NCBI GenBank assembly: GCA_023663915.1 | Contig: JAMPGN010000027.1 | Coordinates: 1 to 27,363, forward strand | DNA: 27,363 bases | DNA from: Eubacterium sp. | GTDB lineage: Bacteria > Bacillota_A > Clostridia > Lachnospirales > Lachnospiraceae | Direction: 5' to 3' | Part shown: piece after piece, positions 14,407 through 23,626 of the stretch | Layout of the letters: every line of letters begins with the position of its first letter | How positions within the stretch are numbered: position 1 is the stretch's first letter | Translations under genes and position numbers: made by a program | The notes under the pieces: model-generated | What the model saw: only the letters and a program-made list of their open reading frames with translations | Databases searched by the model: none | What the model was told of the DNA's origin: nothing

Positions 14407-15636
14407 TTACTCCCGCCCATATCTTGCCAATTCATAGCGCGTATGGAGCGCCGCGGTCTCTTCGTTTCCGGCGATACCGGCATGATCCTCGATTTCAGCA
14501 GGAGATTCATAGATGGCGGGGCGGTCTTTGCGGTGCCGTCTGATTGCCCGGCGGTATTCTTTCCGGATTTGTTCTTTTTCTGATAACCTGCGGCGGTTCG
14601 CAGGTATCTTTATTTTGCGGGAATCCTCTGCCGTATCCTGCAATGTTTCCAGAATATCCCCGTTTTCATCCATAGAAGTCCGAAAATCCTGAAAAACGGC
14701 ATAGATTTTCTTTAGCAACAGGATGGCAAGAAATAGAAAAGAGCAGACTGCAATGATCTGTAGAATAAAATCAATCCACCAGGGCGCAGGGCCAGGCTCG
14801 CCGTATTCTGCGAGCAGGATTGCCATAGGGTCTTCGCCGGGCGTCTCGGGATACTTTTCCGGCAGGAGCGTTTCGGGATCAAATGCCAGATCGGCAGTCA
14901 GTTTTCGGAGATCGCGATAATGTCTTTGGGAGACGGTAAACAGGGAGGGCAGCGCCAGCGCAAGCAGCAGAAGCAGGAAAATCGCCAGAATGCCGCCGCC
15001 GATCGCATAAATTCTTTTGGAGGGGAGATTGCAGGTTCTCTTATTCAGAGAAAGATAAGCTTCCGTGTTCTGCACATATTGGTATAAAAAAGTGACTGGT
15101 ACGTACACGATGACGCTGAAAAGGGCGGCATTGCATACGGCGGGGCTGTTCAAATTGAGCGCCAGAAGGTAAACTGCCCCGAAATAGATCAGAACCGCAA
15201 AAGAAGGCTCTTTCAGCGGATCGGAAAAGGGCTGGAAGGACGGATCGGCGTATGCGGCGGCTTCCCGGTCCTTTTTCTTCCGCAGCCGCGCATACAGGCG
15301 GCTTACTATGACAAACAGGGATTCCCCGAGGAAAAACAGCAGATAGCCCCAGGACAGGGTACTGTCGTGCATACAGGCGGTTGCAGCCCATGCTGCTATG
15401 CCGGCAGCGGCGAGGGTCAGTGCCGATATTATGAGATAAGAAAAAAGCGTCCGGCATCGATCCGCCGCATAGTCCGTGGCTGCGACAGGAAGGACAATGA
15501 GCAGGCATTTCAGATACAGCCGGAGATTGGGCGCAGTCTGCTCCTCTGCGATCAGGGCAAACAATAAGGGAATGATAAGTGCGAGGATGAGGGTGGTATG
15601 GATCCATCCTGCGCCCGTTTGGATTCGTTTTCTCAT
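14407..15636 (-). CDS. Membrane protein with DUF4129-like C-terminus
   Basis: A 409-residue membrane protein, the last gene of the MoxR/DUF58 operon. The N-terminal part has about six hydrophobic helices (residues 14-235), then an extracytoplasmic stretch of about 60 residues (240-290, SQRHYRDLRKLTADL onward), one more membrane helix (290-315) and a cytoplasmic basic tail. The tail (about 355-409) has a KEYRRAIRRHRKD segment and ends YELARYGRE, matching the DUF4129 pattern found at the end of transglutaminase-type operon partners. No transglutaminase Cys-His-Asp triad is visible, so this looks like a version with DUF4129 only. A GAGG site precedes ATG 15636. The 78-bp gap to the DUF58 gene has no terminator. 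Function in this operon type is poorly known; envelope assembly is a guess. Confidence 0.65.
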   Translation of the reverse strand: MRKRIQTGAGWIHTTLILALIIPLLFALIAEEQTAPNLRLYLKCLLIVLPVAATDYAADRCRTLFSYLIISALTLAAAGIAAWAATACMHDSTLSWGYLLFFLGESLFVIVSRLYARLRKKKDREAAAYADPSFQPFSDPLKEPSFAVLIYFGAVYLLALNLNSPAVCNAALFSVIVYVPVTFLYQYVQNTEAYLSLNKRTCNLPSKRIYAIGGGILAIFLLLLLALALPSLFTVSQRHYRDLRKLTADLAFDPETLLPEKYPETPGEDPMAILLAEYGEPGPAPWWIDFILQIIAVCSFLFLAILLLKKIYAVFQDFRTSMDENGDILETLQDTAEDSRKIKIPANRRRLSEKEQIRKEYRRAIRRHRKDRPAIYESPAEIEDHAGIAGNEETAALHTRYELARYGRE

Positions 15637-15714
15637 ATAATCCTCGTTTCTATCTGATGCGAGCCAGAATATCAGTTCACTTTTGCGATGATCCTATATC
15701 CTATGGGCATAGGC

Positions 15715-16866
15715 TCAGGCGTCGTATACGCCGCGCTTCAGCAGATGGATGTTTTCTGCGGCATGAAAATCGCAGGATTCCGCCATGGGATGGGGAATGA
15801 TCCAGACAGCCGCTTGCTGTCCGCCGACAAAGGTTTCGATCGCTGATCGGTTTGCCAGTGTGTTTTTGGAAATAAAGAGCAGCGTCACATCTTCGGTCTG
15901 ACCGGGGAAGCTCTCCAGCAGAGAGGAAAAGGAGGCTACCTGTTTTCCACTGTCATGCAATGCGAACAAATGTTCTATATCAGTAAGCTGTTTTTTTCCG
16001 CCAATCGGAGGCAGATATGTGCAGGAAGGCGGTGCGTTTTCCTTGACAGCCGCAGGGGCGTTTTCGGAGGATGGGGAGACGATATTTGTATATAAGCCGA
16101 CCGCCATGCCCCGGGCGGTCATTTTCCGGGCAAGGGATGCGGCGACAGAAATCGCGTATTCCGTCAGGTATTCGTATTTTAAGATGCCGCGGTCCTCTAC
16201 GTCCAGAAAGAGCATGACCGTTTCCGTGTGGGTGGATTCCAAAGTATTGACCATCAGGCTGCCTGTCTTTGCGCTGGCTTTCCAGTTGATGGTTTTCATG
16301 GGATCGGTGATCGTATATTCCCGGATGGAAGCATAAGCGAAGGGGTCTTCGAAGAGACGCTTCGCGCATTGGATACTTCCCATGAGGCGTTCGCAGACGA
16401 CAAGGATATCCGAGACATCCGTTTTTGCGGCATAAACATACAGAGCGGCGTCTGCCGGAACTTCCAAGGAAAAACGTTTTCTATGCAGGAGAGAAAAGGA
16501 GGCCAGGTGGGCGTTTTTGATCTGATAATAACCTCTGTGCGCGCAGTCTAACGTCAATTTCCGGATAACGCGCTGTCTGCCAAGTAAGGCGAAAATATCT
16601 CTTTTATAAGTAAAATCACTGACATTGGTATTTTCGCAGTCAAAAAAGGTGAGCGCTTTGTCCACATGAAAGGAAACCTCCAGAACGGGAAGCGGCAGCC
16701 TTTTCCTGTTTTCGATCTGCTCCGTCATTTCCGCCGATTCGCCTGCATAGACGAAATCCTGTAGAAAACGGAAGGTAATATGCAGATTTTTATGCCAGTG
16801 CCCGACATAATACAGATTCCACAGTAAAGTCAGAAGAAGGAATCCGAAGAAAAAGAAACTGATCAT
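15715..16866 (-). CDS. DUF58 domain protein (MoxR partner)
   Basis: A 383-residue membrane-anchored protein of the DUF58 family, the standard partner of MoxR AAA+ ATPases. Two hydrophobic segments at the N-terminus (residues 1-25) are followed by a beta-rich region. Then comes the family signature (181-200) with IREYTITDP and INWKASAK, followed by a von Willebrand A-like segment with LFLDVEDRG (219-227). The start at 16866 is preferred: its ATG overlaps the MoxR stop in an ATGA tetramer and begins with the membrane helix. The open frame extends 110 codons upstream, but only because it is out of frame inside moxR. The coupling suggests equal production of both proteins. In studied cases this pair acts in metal insertion, stress or envelope processes; which one here is unknown. 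Confidence 0.85.
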   Translation of the reverse strand: MISFFFFGFLLLTLLWNLYYVGHWHKNLHITFRFLQDFVYAGESAEMTEQIENRKRLPLPVLEVSFHVDKALTFFDCENTNVSDFTYKRDIFALLGRQRVIRKLTLDCAHRGYYQIKNAHLASFSLLHRKRFSLEVPADAALYVYAAKTDVSDILVVCERLMGSIQCAKRLFEDPFAYASIREYTITDPMKTINWKASAKTGSLMVNTLESTHTETVMLFLDVEDRGILKYEYLTEYAISVAASLARKMTARGMAVGLYTNIVSPSSENAPAAVKENAPPSCTYLPPIGGKKQLTDIEHLFALHDSGKQVASFSSLLESFPGQTEDVTLLFISKNTLANRSAIETFVGGQQAAVWIIPHPMAESCDFHAAENIHLLKRGVYDA

Positions 16867-17819
16867 GGCTTTGTCCAATCTTCCGTTGGCAGGGAAACGC
16901 TGTTTAAAAGCCTGCGGATTGCGGCTTCTCTTTGTGCGTAATCGGCGGTCTCTGAGATCATCCGGTGCGCGAGAACCGGAACAGCCACGGTTTTGATATC
17001 TTCCGGCGCCACAAAATCCCGTCCCTGCACCATGGCATACCCTTGGGACGCACGGAGCAGGGCGAGCGTCCCTCTGGGGCTGACCCCTTCTGTGATTTTG
17101 CGGCTTCCTTCCGAGGCGGCGCTGTATTTTCTGGTTCTCTGTATCAGATTGACAATATAAGTCCGCAGGTCTGTATGGACGTGGATATTCCGGCACTCTT
17201 TTTGCAGGGAGACGATTTCATCAAGCGTACAGACAGGTCCGATTGTCTCCAAAGGCTGGCTGTCGATAAAACGGTCGATCATCTGCCGTTCTTCCTCTTC
17301 GCTTAAACTTCCCATATGGATTTGCATTAAAAAACGGTCCATCTGTGCTTCCGGCAGAGGATAGCAGCCAAGGGTCTCCACGGGATTCTGTGTCGCGATC
17401 ACGAAGAAAGGGTTTCCGGGAGATCTGGTTACGCCGTCCACGGTCACCTGCCCTTCCCCCATACATTCCAGCAGGCTGGACTGCGTTCTGGGGGTGGCGC
17501 GGTTGATCTCATCCGCTAACAGCAGATTGGTAAACACAGGACCTTCCCTGAAAACAAAAGCGCCCTTTTCCTGATTGTAATAGGAAAGCCCGGTCACGTC
17601 GCTGGGAAGGAGATCCGGCGTGAACTGAATCCTGCCAAAAGAGAGGCTCATGGATTTGGCAAGCGTCCTGGCAAGTACCGTTTTCCCGGTTCCGGGTATG
17701 TCTTCTAAGAGGACGTGCCCGCCCGCAGCCAGGGCGGCGAGCAGAAGACCGGTCACTTGCTCCTTGCCGATGATCACTTTTGCGATATTTTCCTGGATTC
17801 TGGGTAACAGACTGTTCAT
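16863..17819 (-). CDS. MoxR-family AAA+ ATPase
   Basis: A cytoplasmic chaperone-like AAA+ ATPase of the MoxR group. Numbering from ATG 17819: Walker A IPGTGKT (41-47), the FTPDLLPSDVTG segment (66-77), Walker B LLADEINRA (100-108), sensor 1 ATQNP (142-146), and the LPEAQMDRF segment (155-163) with the arginine finger. The C-terminal lid contains SPRG and the LR(A)SQGYA pattern. Length 318 is typical. An upstream in-frame ATG at 17843 has no ribosome site, while AAAGGA lies about 9 bases before 17819, so I prefer the latter. It overlaps the DUF58 gene by 4 bp and follows the LysM lipoprotein gene by about 50 bp, all on the minus strand, consistent with one operon. Confidence 0.92.
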   Translation of the reverse strand: MNSLLPRIQENIAKVIIGKEQVTGLLLAALAAGGHVLLEDIPGTGKTVLARTLAKSMSLSFGRIQFTPDLLPSDVTGLSYYNQEKGAFVFREGPVFTNLLLADEINRATPRTQSSLLECMGEGQVTVDGVTRSPGNPFFVIATQNPVETLGCYPLPEAQMDRFLMQIHMGSLSEEEERQMIDRFIDSQPLETIGPVCTLDEIVSLQKECRNIHVHTDLRTYIVNLIQRTRKYSAASEGSRKITEGVSPRGTLALLRASQGYAMVQGRDFVAPEDIKTVAVPVLAHRMISETADYAQREAAIRRLLNSVSLPTEDWTKP

Positions 17820-17872
17820 GGGGAAAGTTCCTTTCCGATACATTATTTTAATTTTCGCTGCCGGTTTTTATT

Positions 17873-20098
17873 TTACTGGTCTTCAAATTGTTCCTTTGCC
17901 GCGGCAAACAGATTATGCAGGTACGGGTATTCCCACTGATCCGCGCCAACATTGGGGATCGTGCCGTCAGCGCCCCAGCCCATGCCCGGTTCGCCGCCGT
18001 AATCGGTGAAGCTGGCGGCGATATAGCGGACGGTGTTTGTAAGTACCGTGTTCGGCTCCTGCTTGCGCACGCCGATCACTTCCGCCATATTGGCTTTGCC
18101 AAACTGAAAGAAATCCACATATTCCAGAATTTCTTCGCCCGTATCGTACTCGAAATAATACCCGTACAGGTCGCTGCCGATCCCCAGCCGCCATTTTTCA
18201 AACGTAAGGTTTTTCACTTTCCCCGGACAAAGTTCCTCACTGCACCGCAGAGCTTCCGCCTGAAAGGCTTCCCAGTCTGCCGTTTCATGGAAGGGGTTTT
18301 CCTGCACAGGATTTGTGACCGGCAGACTGTGGATCTGGTTTTCCTGCTCCCAGGATTTATAAGTCAGATCGCCATTCAGGAAATAATAGGCGAATCCGTC
18401 CGGCTGCTCGATCCGGAAGCTTCCTTCGGAGCGCAGACCGCCCCGGGAATACGGGTCTTTGCGGATATAGGAAATCTCCGGAATCAATACTGTTTCACCA
18501 ATCGGCAGGTAGTTCGGATCTTCCGGCGCATCCTCATCCCGCATGATGGCCGTCCATTTGTACCCGGTTCCGTAAAAATGCTCACTGATGCGCCAGAGGC
18601 TGTCTCCTGCCTGCACCTCGTAGGGCAGCATTTCATCGCCTGTAAGTTTGATATAATCCTCCGTGTCCGCCCACTCCGGCAGTTCCCGGATTGGCGCAAA
18701 GAGATCACGCCTTTCCCGTTTGGACTTTTCTTCCTGCTCTTCCTCTGTGAGACCGTTTGCTACCGCCAGCCTGCTGTTTTCCACTTCTTTTTCCGTCTTA
18801 CGTTCAAACTGCTCTGCCTGCGGATTCCAGAGCAGATAAGAAGGCTTCTTATAATCATCCTCCGCCGCTTTTGCGCCGCTTATATGAACCGGTGCGCCGA
18901 CCCGCATATCGGCGTAACCGTCACCGTTTAAGTCCGGATAAGTGACCGTATCAGTCAATTCAATGCTTAAAGATACCTGCTGCTCTTGCAGCACTTCGTC
19001 GGTTTCTGTGTCCGTCACGGTCATGTTGTATGGCTCGTCCATACAAAAGCCGTTTAACAGATAATAGCGATAGAGCTGATTGGAAACGGTGGCGTCTTCG
19101 TCCTCTTTGTCAGGAGCAAGAGAAAAGTGCAGGGAAAGCATTCTGCCATCCTCTGTCAGCGGCAGCTCGTAATCCGCCTCCACAAGCAGGCCAAAATACC
19201 GCATGATCCCCTCGTCACCGGAAGATTCCCAGTTTTCATCAATTCCACGGACTTCCCGGAAGCTGCGCTTCGGGTTTTCCAGTTCCGTCAGCCGTTCCTC
19301 ATGGTCAACCCAGTACAGATTTTCTTCATCCAATCCCCAGCCGCTCCACAGATTACCGTAGTGTTGGAAAATGTCATTAAACAGGTATTCCAGCGTCTCA
19401 TCGTCTTCTGTCGGCATGTTCAACAGGGTGAGCCCATATGCTGTCCGGTCTTTCACAAAAAGATTGACCTTTGAGGCGCGGTAACGCAGATACATGCCGT
19501 CTGTTTCCTGTATAAAATGAAACAGTTTCCCATTGTCCGCGCTCCATGCTTGCAGAGGATGCTCGTCCGTATCAAATCTGCTTTTCAGCGTGTTGTACAG
19601 ATCGAGGGCGTGATACGCCTCCGTCATAGGGAAGGTATAATATAAAAAATGAAGCGAATTTTCGTCTTTTTCCTGTTTGGCTGCTTCCTTTAACGCCGTT
19701 TCCATTTCCGCAAGCGAATCGTAAAACCGCCATGTCACATCCGCCTCTCCCACGAACTGATAAGCCGACGGCTCATCCCACTCGGTTTCCAGAGCTTCGC
19801 CCTCATAATTTGTTATGGTAATTTCCGCACCGGCATAGGGGCTTGCGGGAGTGTGTTCATACAGATATCCGCCAAGTTCCTGCACTGCACAGCGCGAATG
19901 TTCCTCCTGCCATGCTTCCTTCTGTGCAGTGACCGTTGTCTCTTCTCTGAGACCGCTTGCTTCGGGAAGGGGATGATCCGTCTTTTCTACAGGAGCGCCG
20001 CAGGAGGTAAGCAGCAGGCTGAACGCGGCTATGGCGATGATGTGGTTTTTTCTTTTACACCACCGGCTTTTTTCGGCGGCATCTCTTTTCCGGTTCAT
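17873..20098 (-). CDS. Large LysM-domain lipoprotein
   Basis: A 741-residue exported lipoprotein. The N-terminus is basic (MNRKRDAAEKSRWCKRKNH), then a hydrophobic stretch ending in the lipobox LLTSC, with the lipidated Cys at residue 33. The middle (40-390) is unrecognised and rich in acidic and aromatic residues. Near 388-406 a DLNGDGYADMRVGAP stretch matches an FG-GAP/calcium-binding loop. A LysM domain lies at about 493-541 (EVQAGDSLWRISEHFYGTG to ETVLIPE), which should bind peptidoglycan. The last 200 residues are unassigned. The frame opens further upstream (GTG 20161, ATG 20149), but a promoter whose start point would be near 20160 makes ATG 20098 the best start; its ribosome site is weak. 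It heads the minus-strand operon with MoxR/DUF58. Probably a spore or vegetative wall protein. Confidence 0.78.
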   Translation of the reverse strand: MNRKRDAAEKSRWCKRKNHIIAIAAFSLLLTSCGAPVEKTDHPLPEASGLREETTVTAQKEAWQEEHSRCAVQELGGYLYEHTPASPYAGAEITITNYEGEALETEWDEPSAYQFVGEADVTWRFYDSLAEMETALKEAAKQEKDENSLHFLYYTFPMTEAYHALDLYNTLKSRFDTDEHPLQAWSADNGKLFHFIQETDGMYLRYRASKVNLFVKDRTAYGLTLLNMPTEDDETLEYLFNDIFQHYGNLWSGWGLDEENLYWVDHEERLTELENPKRSFREVRGIDENWESSGDEGIMRYFGLLVEADYELPLTEDGRMLSLHFSLAPDKEDEDATVSNQLYRYYLLNGFCMDEPYNMTVTDTETDEVLQEQQVSLSIELTDTVTYPDLNGDGYADMRVGAPVHISGAKAAEDDYKKPSYLLWNPQAEQFERKTEKEVENSRLAVANGLTEEEQEEKSKRERRDLFAPIRELPEWADTEDYIKLTGDEMLPYEVQAGDSLWRISEHFYGTGYKWTAIMRDEDAPEDPNYLPIGETVLIPEISYIRKDPYSRGGLRSEGSFRIEQPDGFAYYFLNGDLTYKSWEQENQIHSLPVTNPVQENPFHETADWEAFQAEALRCSEELCPGKVKNLTFEKWRLGIGSDLYGYYFEYDTGEEILEYVDFFQFGKANMAEVIGVRKQEPNTVLTNTVRYIAASFTDYGGEPGMGWGADGTIPNVGADQWEYPYLHNLFAAAKEQFEDQ

Positions 20099-20166
20099 AC
20101 GATGTTTCACGGGGAATCTTCCCTGGCAATAAAAGTCTTTTCCATTCATGGACTGTGTCACTTTTT

Positions 20167-20195
20167 ATTGTGCGTCACCGATATCTCTTTGTCAA
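20167..20195 (-). promoter_or_regulatory. Promoter of the LysM lipoprotein / MoxR operon
   Basis: On the minus strand, a perfect TTGACA (20195-20190) is followed after 17 bp by CACAAT (20172-20167). It lies in the short gap after glgB and would start transcription near 20160. This supports the operon having its own promoter and the downstream start codon at 20098. Confidence 0.5.
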
Positions 20196-20207
20196 GAATA
20201 ACGACAC

Positions 20208-22019
20208 TTATTTTTCCTGTCTGATCTCAAAGAACAGTGCGGAAAATCGCTTTATATCCAGTTTCATAACTGCCTGTTTGATGATTATGGTATTCTCTTT
20301 TTGCGTGACCGTCCCGCCGTAATATTCCCAGTCGCTGTTTAAAAGAATTGCTGCTCTACGGGCGGCAGGTATTTTTATTTTGTATTCCGCAATATCCTTG
20401 TCGGAAAAATTAAATACGGCAAGTATCGTTTGCTGTTTGGATTTCCGCAAAAAAGAATAAACCACAAGTTTCTCATTTTTACAGTCGGTCCACTGAAAGC
20501 CCTTCCGTTCATAATCATTTTCATACAAGGCGGGGTTCTGTAGATAAATATGATGCAAATCTATCATAAAACGGTGAAAAGCGTCATGCGCCGGATAAGC
20601 CAGCAAATCCCAATCCTGCTGCCTTTTTTCATCCCATTCCCGCATATGGCCGATTTCATTGCCCATAAAGTTAAGTTTCTTTCCAGGGTGGGCATACATA
20701 TACATATAAAAGGCGCGTGCCTGCGCAAATTTGTCTTCATAGTCTGCACCGTTCATTTTCTGCAGGATAGTTGCTTTGCCATGTACCACTTCATCATGCG
20801 ACAAGGGTAAAAGAAATTTTTCATTGTAAAAATAGTGCATGGAAAAAGTCAGCTTGTGATAATGAAGCTCACGGGTATCCGGTGCGGATTGCAAAAAACT
20901 GAGGGTATCATTCATCCACCCCAGATCCCATTTGTAATCAAATCCCAGACCGTCATTTTCAATCGGAGCGGTAACGCCTTTGTAGGCCGAACTGTCCTCT
21001 GCGATCAAAAGGGCAGAAGGGAACAACGCTTTCAATCCCTTATTCATATTTTTCAGGAATTGAATCGCCTGCCCGTTCTCTCCGCGTTCCGGATTTCCCT
21101 GCCAATAGAGCAGGTTGCTTACTGCGTCTACTCTAAGTCCGTCAAAATGAAATTCTGACAGCCAATAGCAGGCGGACGATTGCAGAAAGCTGCGGACTTC
21201 TCCCCGTGAGTGCATAAAGTTGCAGCTGCCCCATTCGTTGATGCCTACGTCATTATGGGGGTATTCAAAAAGGGAAGTGCCGTCATATCTTCGCAGCGCA
21301 TAATCATCCACGGCAAAATGAACGGGAACAAAATCCAGAAGCACACCGATATTTTCTGCATGGCAGCTGTCAATAAAATATTTCAGATCGTCCGGCGTGC
21401 CATAACGGGAAGTGGGACTAAAAAAGCCTGTTGCCTGATAGCCCCAAGAAGCATCGCACGGATATTCATTGATGGGCATGATTTCCACATAGTTATATCC
21501 GTTTTGCAGTAAGTAAGGAATAAGCAAATCTGCCAGTTCCCGGTATGTGTACCAACGATCTTCCCGGTCAGCCGGTTTTTTCCAGGAGCCAGCGTGAATT
21601 TCATAAATATTCAGAGGCAAATGATCTGCGTCTGCCTGCCGATTCCTGTCGTTTTTTCCATGTGAGGCATTGCCTGTAAGCGGATAAAGGATGGACGCTG
21701 TTTCGGGGCGCAGGTCGGCGTAAAAGGCATACGGATCACAATGGTCCCGATATCCGCCTGTTTTGTCATAGATACGGTACTTGTATTTCATGCCCTGCGC
21801 TGCATTTTCTATCTGGCACTCCCAAAAGTTGCCGTCATATATTTTTTCCATGGGCGTTTCCTGCCATTTGTTAAAATCGCCTATGACAGATATTTTGTCT
21901 GCATTTGGCGCAAAGGTACGGAATATGGCGCCGTTGCCCGTCATATGCGCGCCTAAGTATTCATAGGCATGAAATTCCTGCCCGGTGTAAAATCCATAAA
22001 AATCCATTTTCTGCTTCAT
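20208..22019 (-). CDS. glgB: 1,4-alpha-glucan branching enzyme
   Basis: Glycogen branching enzyme of family GH13, which cuts alpha-1,4 chains and re-attaches them by alpha-1,6 links. Residues about 20-110 form the N-terminal CBM48-like domain (GAIFRTFAPNADKISVIGDFNKW). The catalytic barrel shows IYEIHAGSW (138-146), LLDFVPVHF (227-235), the nucleophile D298 in GLRVDAV, acid/base E341 in LLIAEDSS, and transition-state H408/D409 in LSHDEVVHGK. The C-terminal beta domain ends at residue 603. A strong CAGGAGG site precedes ATG 22019. No other glycogen genes are adjacent, so it is a stand-alone copy. It is divergent from a TetR-type gene, with a 157-bp shared regulatory gap; a TATAAT at about 22066-22071 is readable on the minus strand. 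Confidence 0.95.
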   Translation of the reverse strand: MKQKMDFYGFYTGQEFHAYEYLGAHMTGNGAIFRTFAPNADKISVIGDFNKWQETPMEKIYDGNFWECQIENAAQGMKYKYRIYDKTGGYRDHCDPYAFYADLRPETASILYPLTGNASHGKNDRNRQADADHLPLNIYEIHAGSWKKPADREDRWYTYRELADLLIPYLLQNGYNYVEIMPINEYPCDASWGYQATGFFSPTSRYGTPDDLKYFIDSCHAENIGVLLDFVPVHFAVDDYALRRYDGTSLFEYPHNDVGINEWGSCNFMHSRGEVRSFLQSSACYWLSEFHFDGLRVDAVSNLLYWQGNPERGENGQAIQFLKNMNKGLKALFPSALLIAEDSSAYKGVTAPIENDGLGFDYKWDLGWMNDTLSFLQSAPDTRELHYHKLTFSMHYFYNEKFLLPLSHDEVVHGKATILQKMNGADYEDKFAQARAFYMYMYAHPGKKLNFMGNEIGHMREWDEKRQQDWDLLAYPAHDAFHRFMIDLHHIYLQNPALYENDYERKGFQWTDCKNEKLVVYSFLRKSKQQTILAVFNFSDKDIAEYKIKIPAARRAAILLNSDWEYYGGTVTQKENTIIIKQAVMKLDIKRFSALFFEIRQEK

Positions 22020-22176
22020 TTTTTCCTCCTGTTATTGAAAAATAATAGACACCAGTTGCTTTTTGATTATAATAAATACAGGAGGGGTTTTACCACCAAC
22101 AGAAAAAGGCTAAAGTAGGATAAGCGACCTTTCGCGTAAATTGTCGGAAAAGTGATTTCACAGAGGAAAGGGCAAA

Positions 22177-22731
22177 ATGGATATTCGGGTTGTAAAAACA
22201 AAGAACAGTATCATCAATGCGTTTATAGAGCTTCGTGCCCAAAAAGAAATTGAGAGGATTACAATAAAAGAGCTGTGTGAAAAAGCGATGATCAATAAAT
22301 CAACGTTCTATTCGCATTATACGGATATTTACGATTTATCGGAGTCCCTGGAAAACCAGGTTGCAGGTGAGATAATCGCCAGTCTGGAACACCCGGAAAA
22401 TATCTTTACGAAGCCAAAAGAATTTCACAGGGAATTGTTTTATGCCTATATGTCGCAGGAGAATGTAATCCGGACGCTTTTTTCCGGGAGCAGGTCAAGC
22501 CAGCTGCTTTGTAAGATTGAAAAGAGCCTGAAAGAAATCATATTTGCAATGCGTCCGGATTACAAAGATGATGCGGCGGCAAATATTGTATTCACCTATG
22601 CTATTTACGGCAGTTTTTACGCATTTGAGAAGTGCAGGAAATTCGGGGATAAAGAAGTGATTGAGATTATGGCAGAGCTGAGTGAGAAAGGGAATGAATT
22701 GCTGGAGGGCAGGAGCGCACGAAACGATTGA
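22177..22731 (+). CDS. TetR-type transcriptional regulator
   Basis: A 184-residue DNA-binding regulator. The first about 50 residues form the TetR helix-turn-helix: TKNSIINAFIELRAQKEIERITIKELCEKAMINKSTFYSHY, with the typical STFYSHYTDIYDL ending. The rest is an all-helical ligand/dimer domain similar to the group often placed beside phage-infection-type or dihydroxyacetone operons, but I see no ligand clue. ATG 22177 has GAGGAAAGGG upstream. It reads away from glgB across a 157-bp gap, so it may control itself and glgB. The small lipoprotein gene starts 19 bp after its stop, implying co-transcription. Confidence 0.85.
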   Translation: MDIRVVKTKNSIINAFIELRAQKEIERITIKELCEKAMINKSTFYSHYTDIYDLSESLENQVAGEIIASLEHPENIFTKPKEFHRELFYAYMSQENVIRTLFSGSRSSQLLCKIEKSLKEIIFAMRPDYKDDAAANIVFTYAIYGSFYAFEKCRKFGDKEVIEIMAELSEKGNELLEGRSARND

Positions 22732-22749
22732 ATGCAAAGGAGAGCTGAA

Positions 22750-23313
22750 ATGCGGAGGAAATGGATATCAATTTTTGGGTGCATGGGAATCCTGCTGTCT
22801 GCCTGCGGTAAAAATGACATTCATATTGTAGAAACAGCAGAGAAGTATGCCACAATGCCTTATCATACATTTAAGGAGCAAACGGGAAAGGAAGCCGAGT
22901 TCTATCATGGAGACCGATTGATCGGGGAAATTCCTGATTCCCCACTCTGTGTCATATATGCGGGAGAATATGATGAAGACGCAGCAGCGTCCGTATTATC
23001 GGATGATGATATGCCGATTCGGATACAAGGTTCTATTGGCGCTTTGCTGGATGGGTTTACGACAGAAATGTCGGTTGCAGAGTTAGCCGATGAATTGTCC
23101 GCAAGTAATGCGGCGGAAGCATCTTATGAATTGCTGGAGGGTGGTGGTACGGCTTATTATGTAGGGAATCAGTATGTGCAGATAAAGTTTGACAGTGACC
23201 GGGATGGGGAATATGACAGGGTGCTGCTTATTTCGCTGGATGAAGCGGAAGGGGAAATGGTTGCTCCGGAAAGTGAGACATGGTTAGAAATTTCCTCAAT
23301 GATTAATGAATAA
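22750..23313 (+). CDS. Small lipoprotein of unknown function
   Basis: A 187-residue exported lipoprotein: MRRKWISIFGCMGILLSACGKND gives a short basic start, hydrophobic core and lipobox LLSAC. The mature part is acidic, with no motif I recognise; one segment (FDSDRDGEYDRVLLIS) resembles a single calcium-loop-like DxDxDG unit. ATG 22750 is preferred to ATG 22732 because AAAGGAGA lies 6-7 bases before it. It is probably co-transcribed with the TetR-type regulator, suggesting it belongs to that regulator's response. The direct-repeat region begins about 15 bp after its stop. Confidence 0.68.
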   Translation: MRRKWISIFGCMGILLSACGKNDIHIVETAEKYATMPYHTFKEQTGKEAEFYHGDRLIGEIPDSPLCVIYAGEYDEDAAASVLSDDDMPIRIQGSIGALLDGFTTEMSVAELADELSASNAAEASYELLEGGGTAYYVGNQYVQIKFDSDRDGEYDRVLLISLDEAEGEMVAPESETWLEISSMINE

Positions 23314-23328
23314 GGCGATTCTTATGTA

Positions 23329-23374
23329 CAGGGCGGCTCTTGCTTATCGGTTTTGATGATGCGGTGCCACCCTG
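23329..23374 (-). terminator. Hairpin downstream of the gene X fragment (left copy)
   Basis: Read on the minus strand, CAGGGTGGC pairs with GCCGCCCTG (9 bp with one G-U). The same structure, with different sequence changes, occurs in the right repeat. It is best explained as the 3' hairpin of the minus-strand gene that ends just before it. Confidence 0.45.
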
Positions 23375-23510
23375 TATCGATATTATGAAGGATATCTTAC
23401 GAAATCTTTAGTTCGCACTCTTCGCCGGATTGCAGTCAAATCCCGGATTAAACGCATAGAAATTCTTCTCGTTCAGATGATCCTGCACGATCCTTAAAGC
23501 TTCACCGAAA
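23341..23510. repeat. Direct repeat, left copy (3' end of gene X plus downstream region)
   Basis: About 170 bp repeated in the same orientation at 27103-27272. The last 66 bp (23445-23510) are identical in both copies, and the rest is diverged with two compensating 1-bp indels. Homology stops abruptly at 23510. Together the copies bracket an AT-rich cassette of about 3.6 kb. Confidence 0.9.
23408..23510 (-). pseudogene. Truncated 3' end of gene X (left copy)
   Basis: On the minus strand the codons read FGEALRIVQDHLNEKNFY, then AFNPGFDCNPAKSAN and stop (stop codon at 23410-23408). This is identical in protein sequence to the end of the open gene at 27170-27363. Upstream of the FGEAL codons the frame meets a stop within four codons, so only the tail remains. 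I do not recognise the family. Confidence 0.75.
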
Positions 23511-23565
23511 TTAGCAATTTAAGTAACTGCCTCCAAACCCAGTGTTTATCATGGTTTTGGCTGGT

Positions 23566-23593
23566 TTGTATTTTTTGAAAAATGTGGTATGCT
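23566..23593 (+). promoter_or_regulatory. Possible promoter before the zinc-finger antitoxin
   Basis: TTGTAT (23566-23571), 16 bp, then an extended -10 TGGTATGCT with TATGCT at 23588-23593. It lies just right of the left repeat and would start transcription about 25-30 bp before ATG 23627. Confidence 0.35.
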
Positions 23594-23626
23594 GAAAGAA
23601 AATAAGTTGAAAAAGGTTATCTGTAT

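Noticed and set aside
16867..17196. 110-codon N-terminal extension of the DUF58 frame
   Set aside because: It lies inside the moxR gene in another frame and its composition is Arg/Pro/Gly-rich; the ATGA overlap at 16863-16866 gives the natural start.
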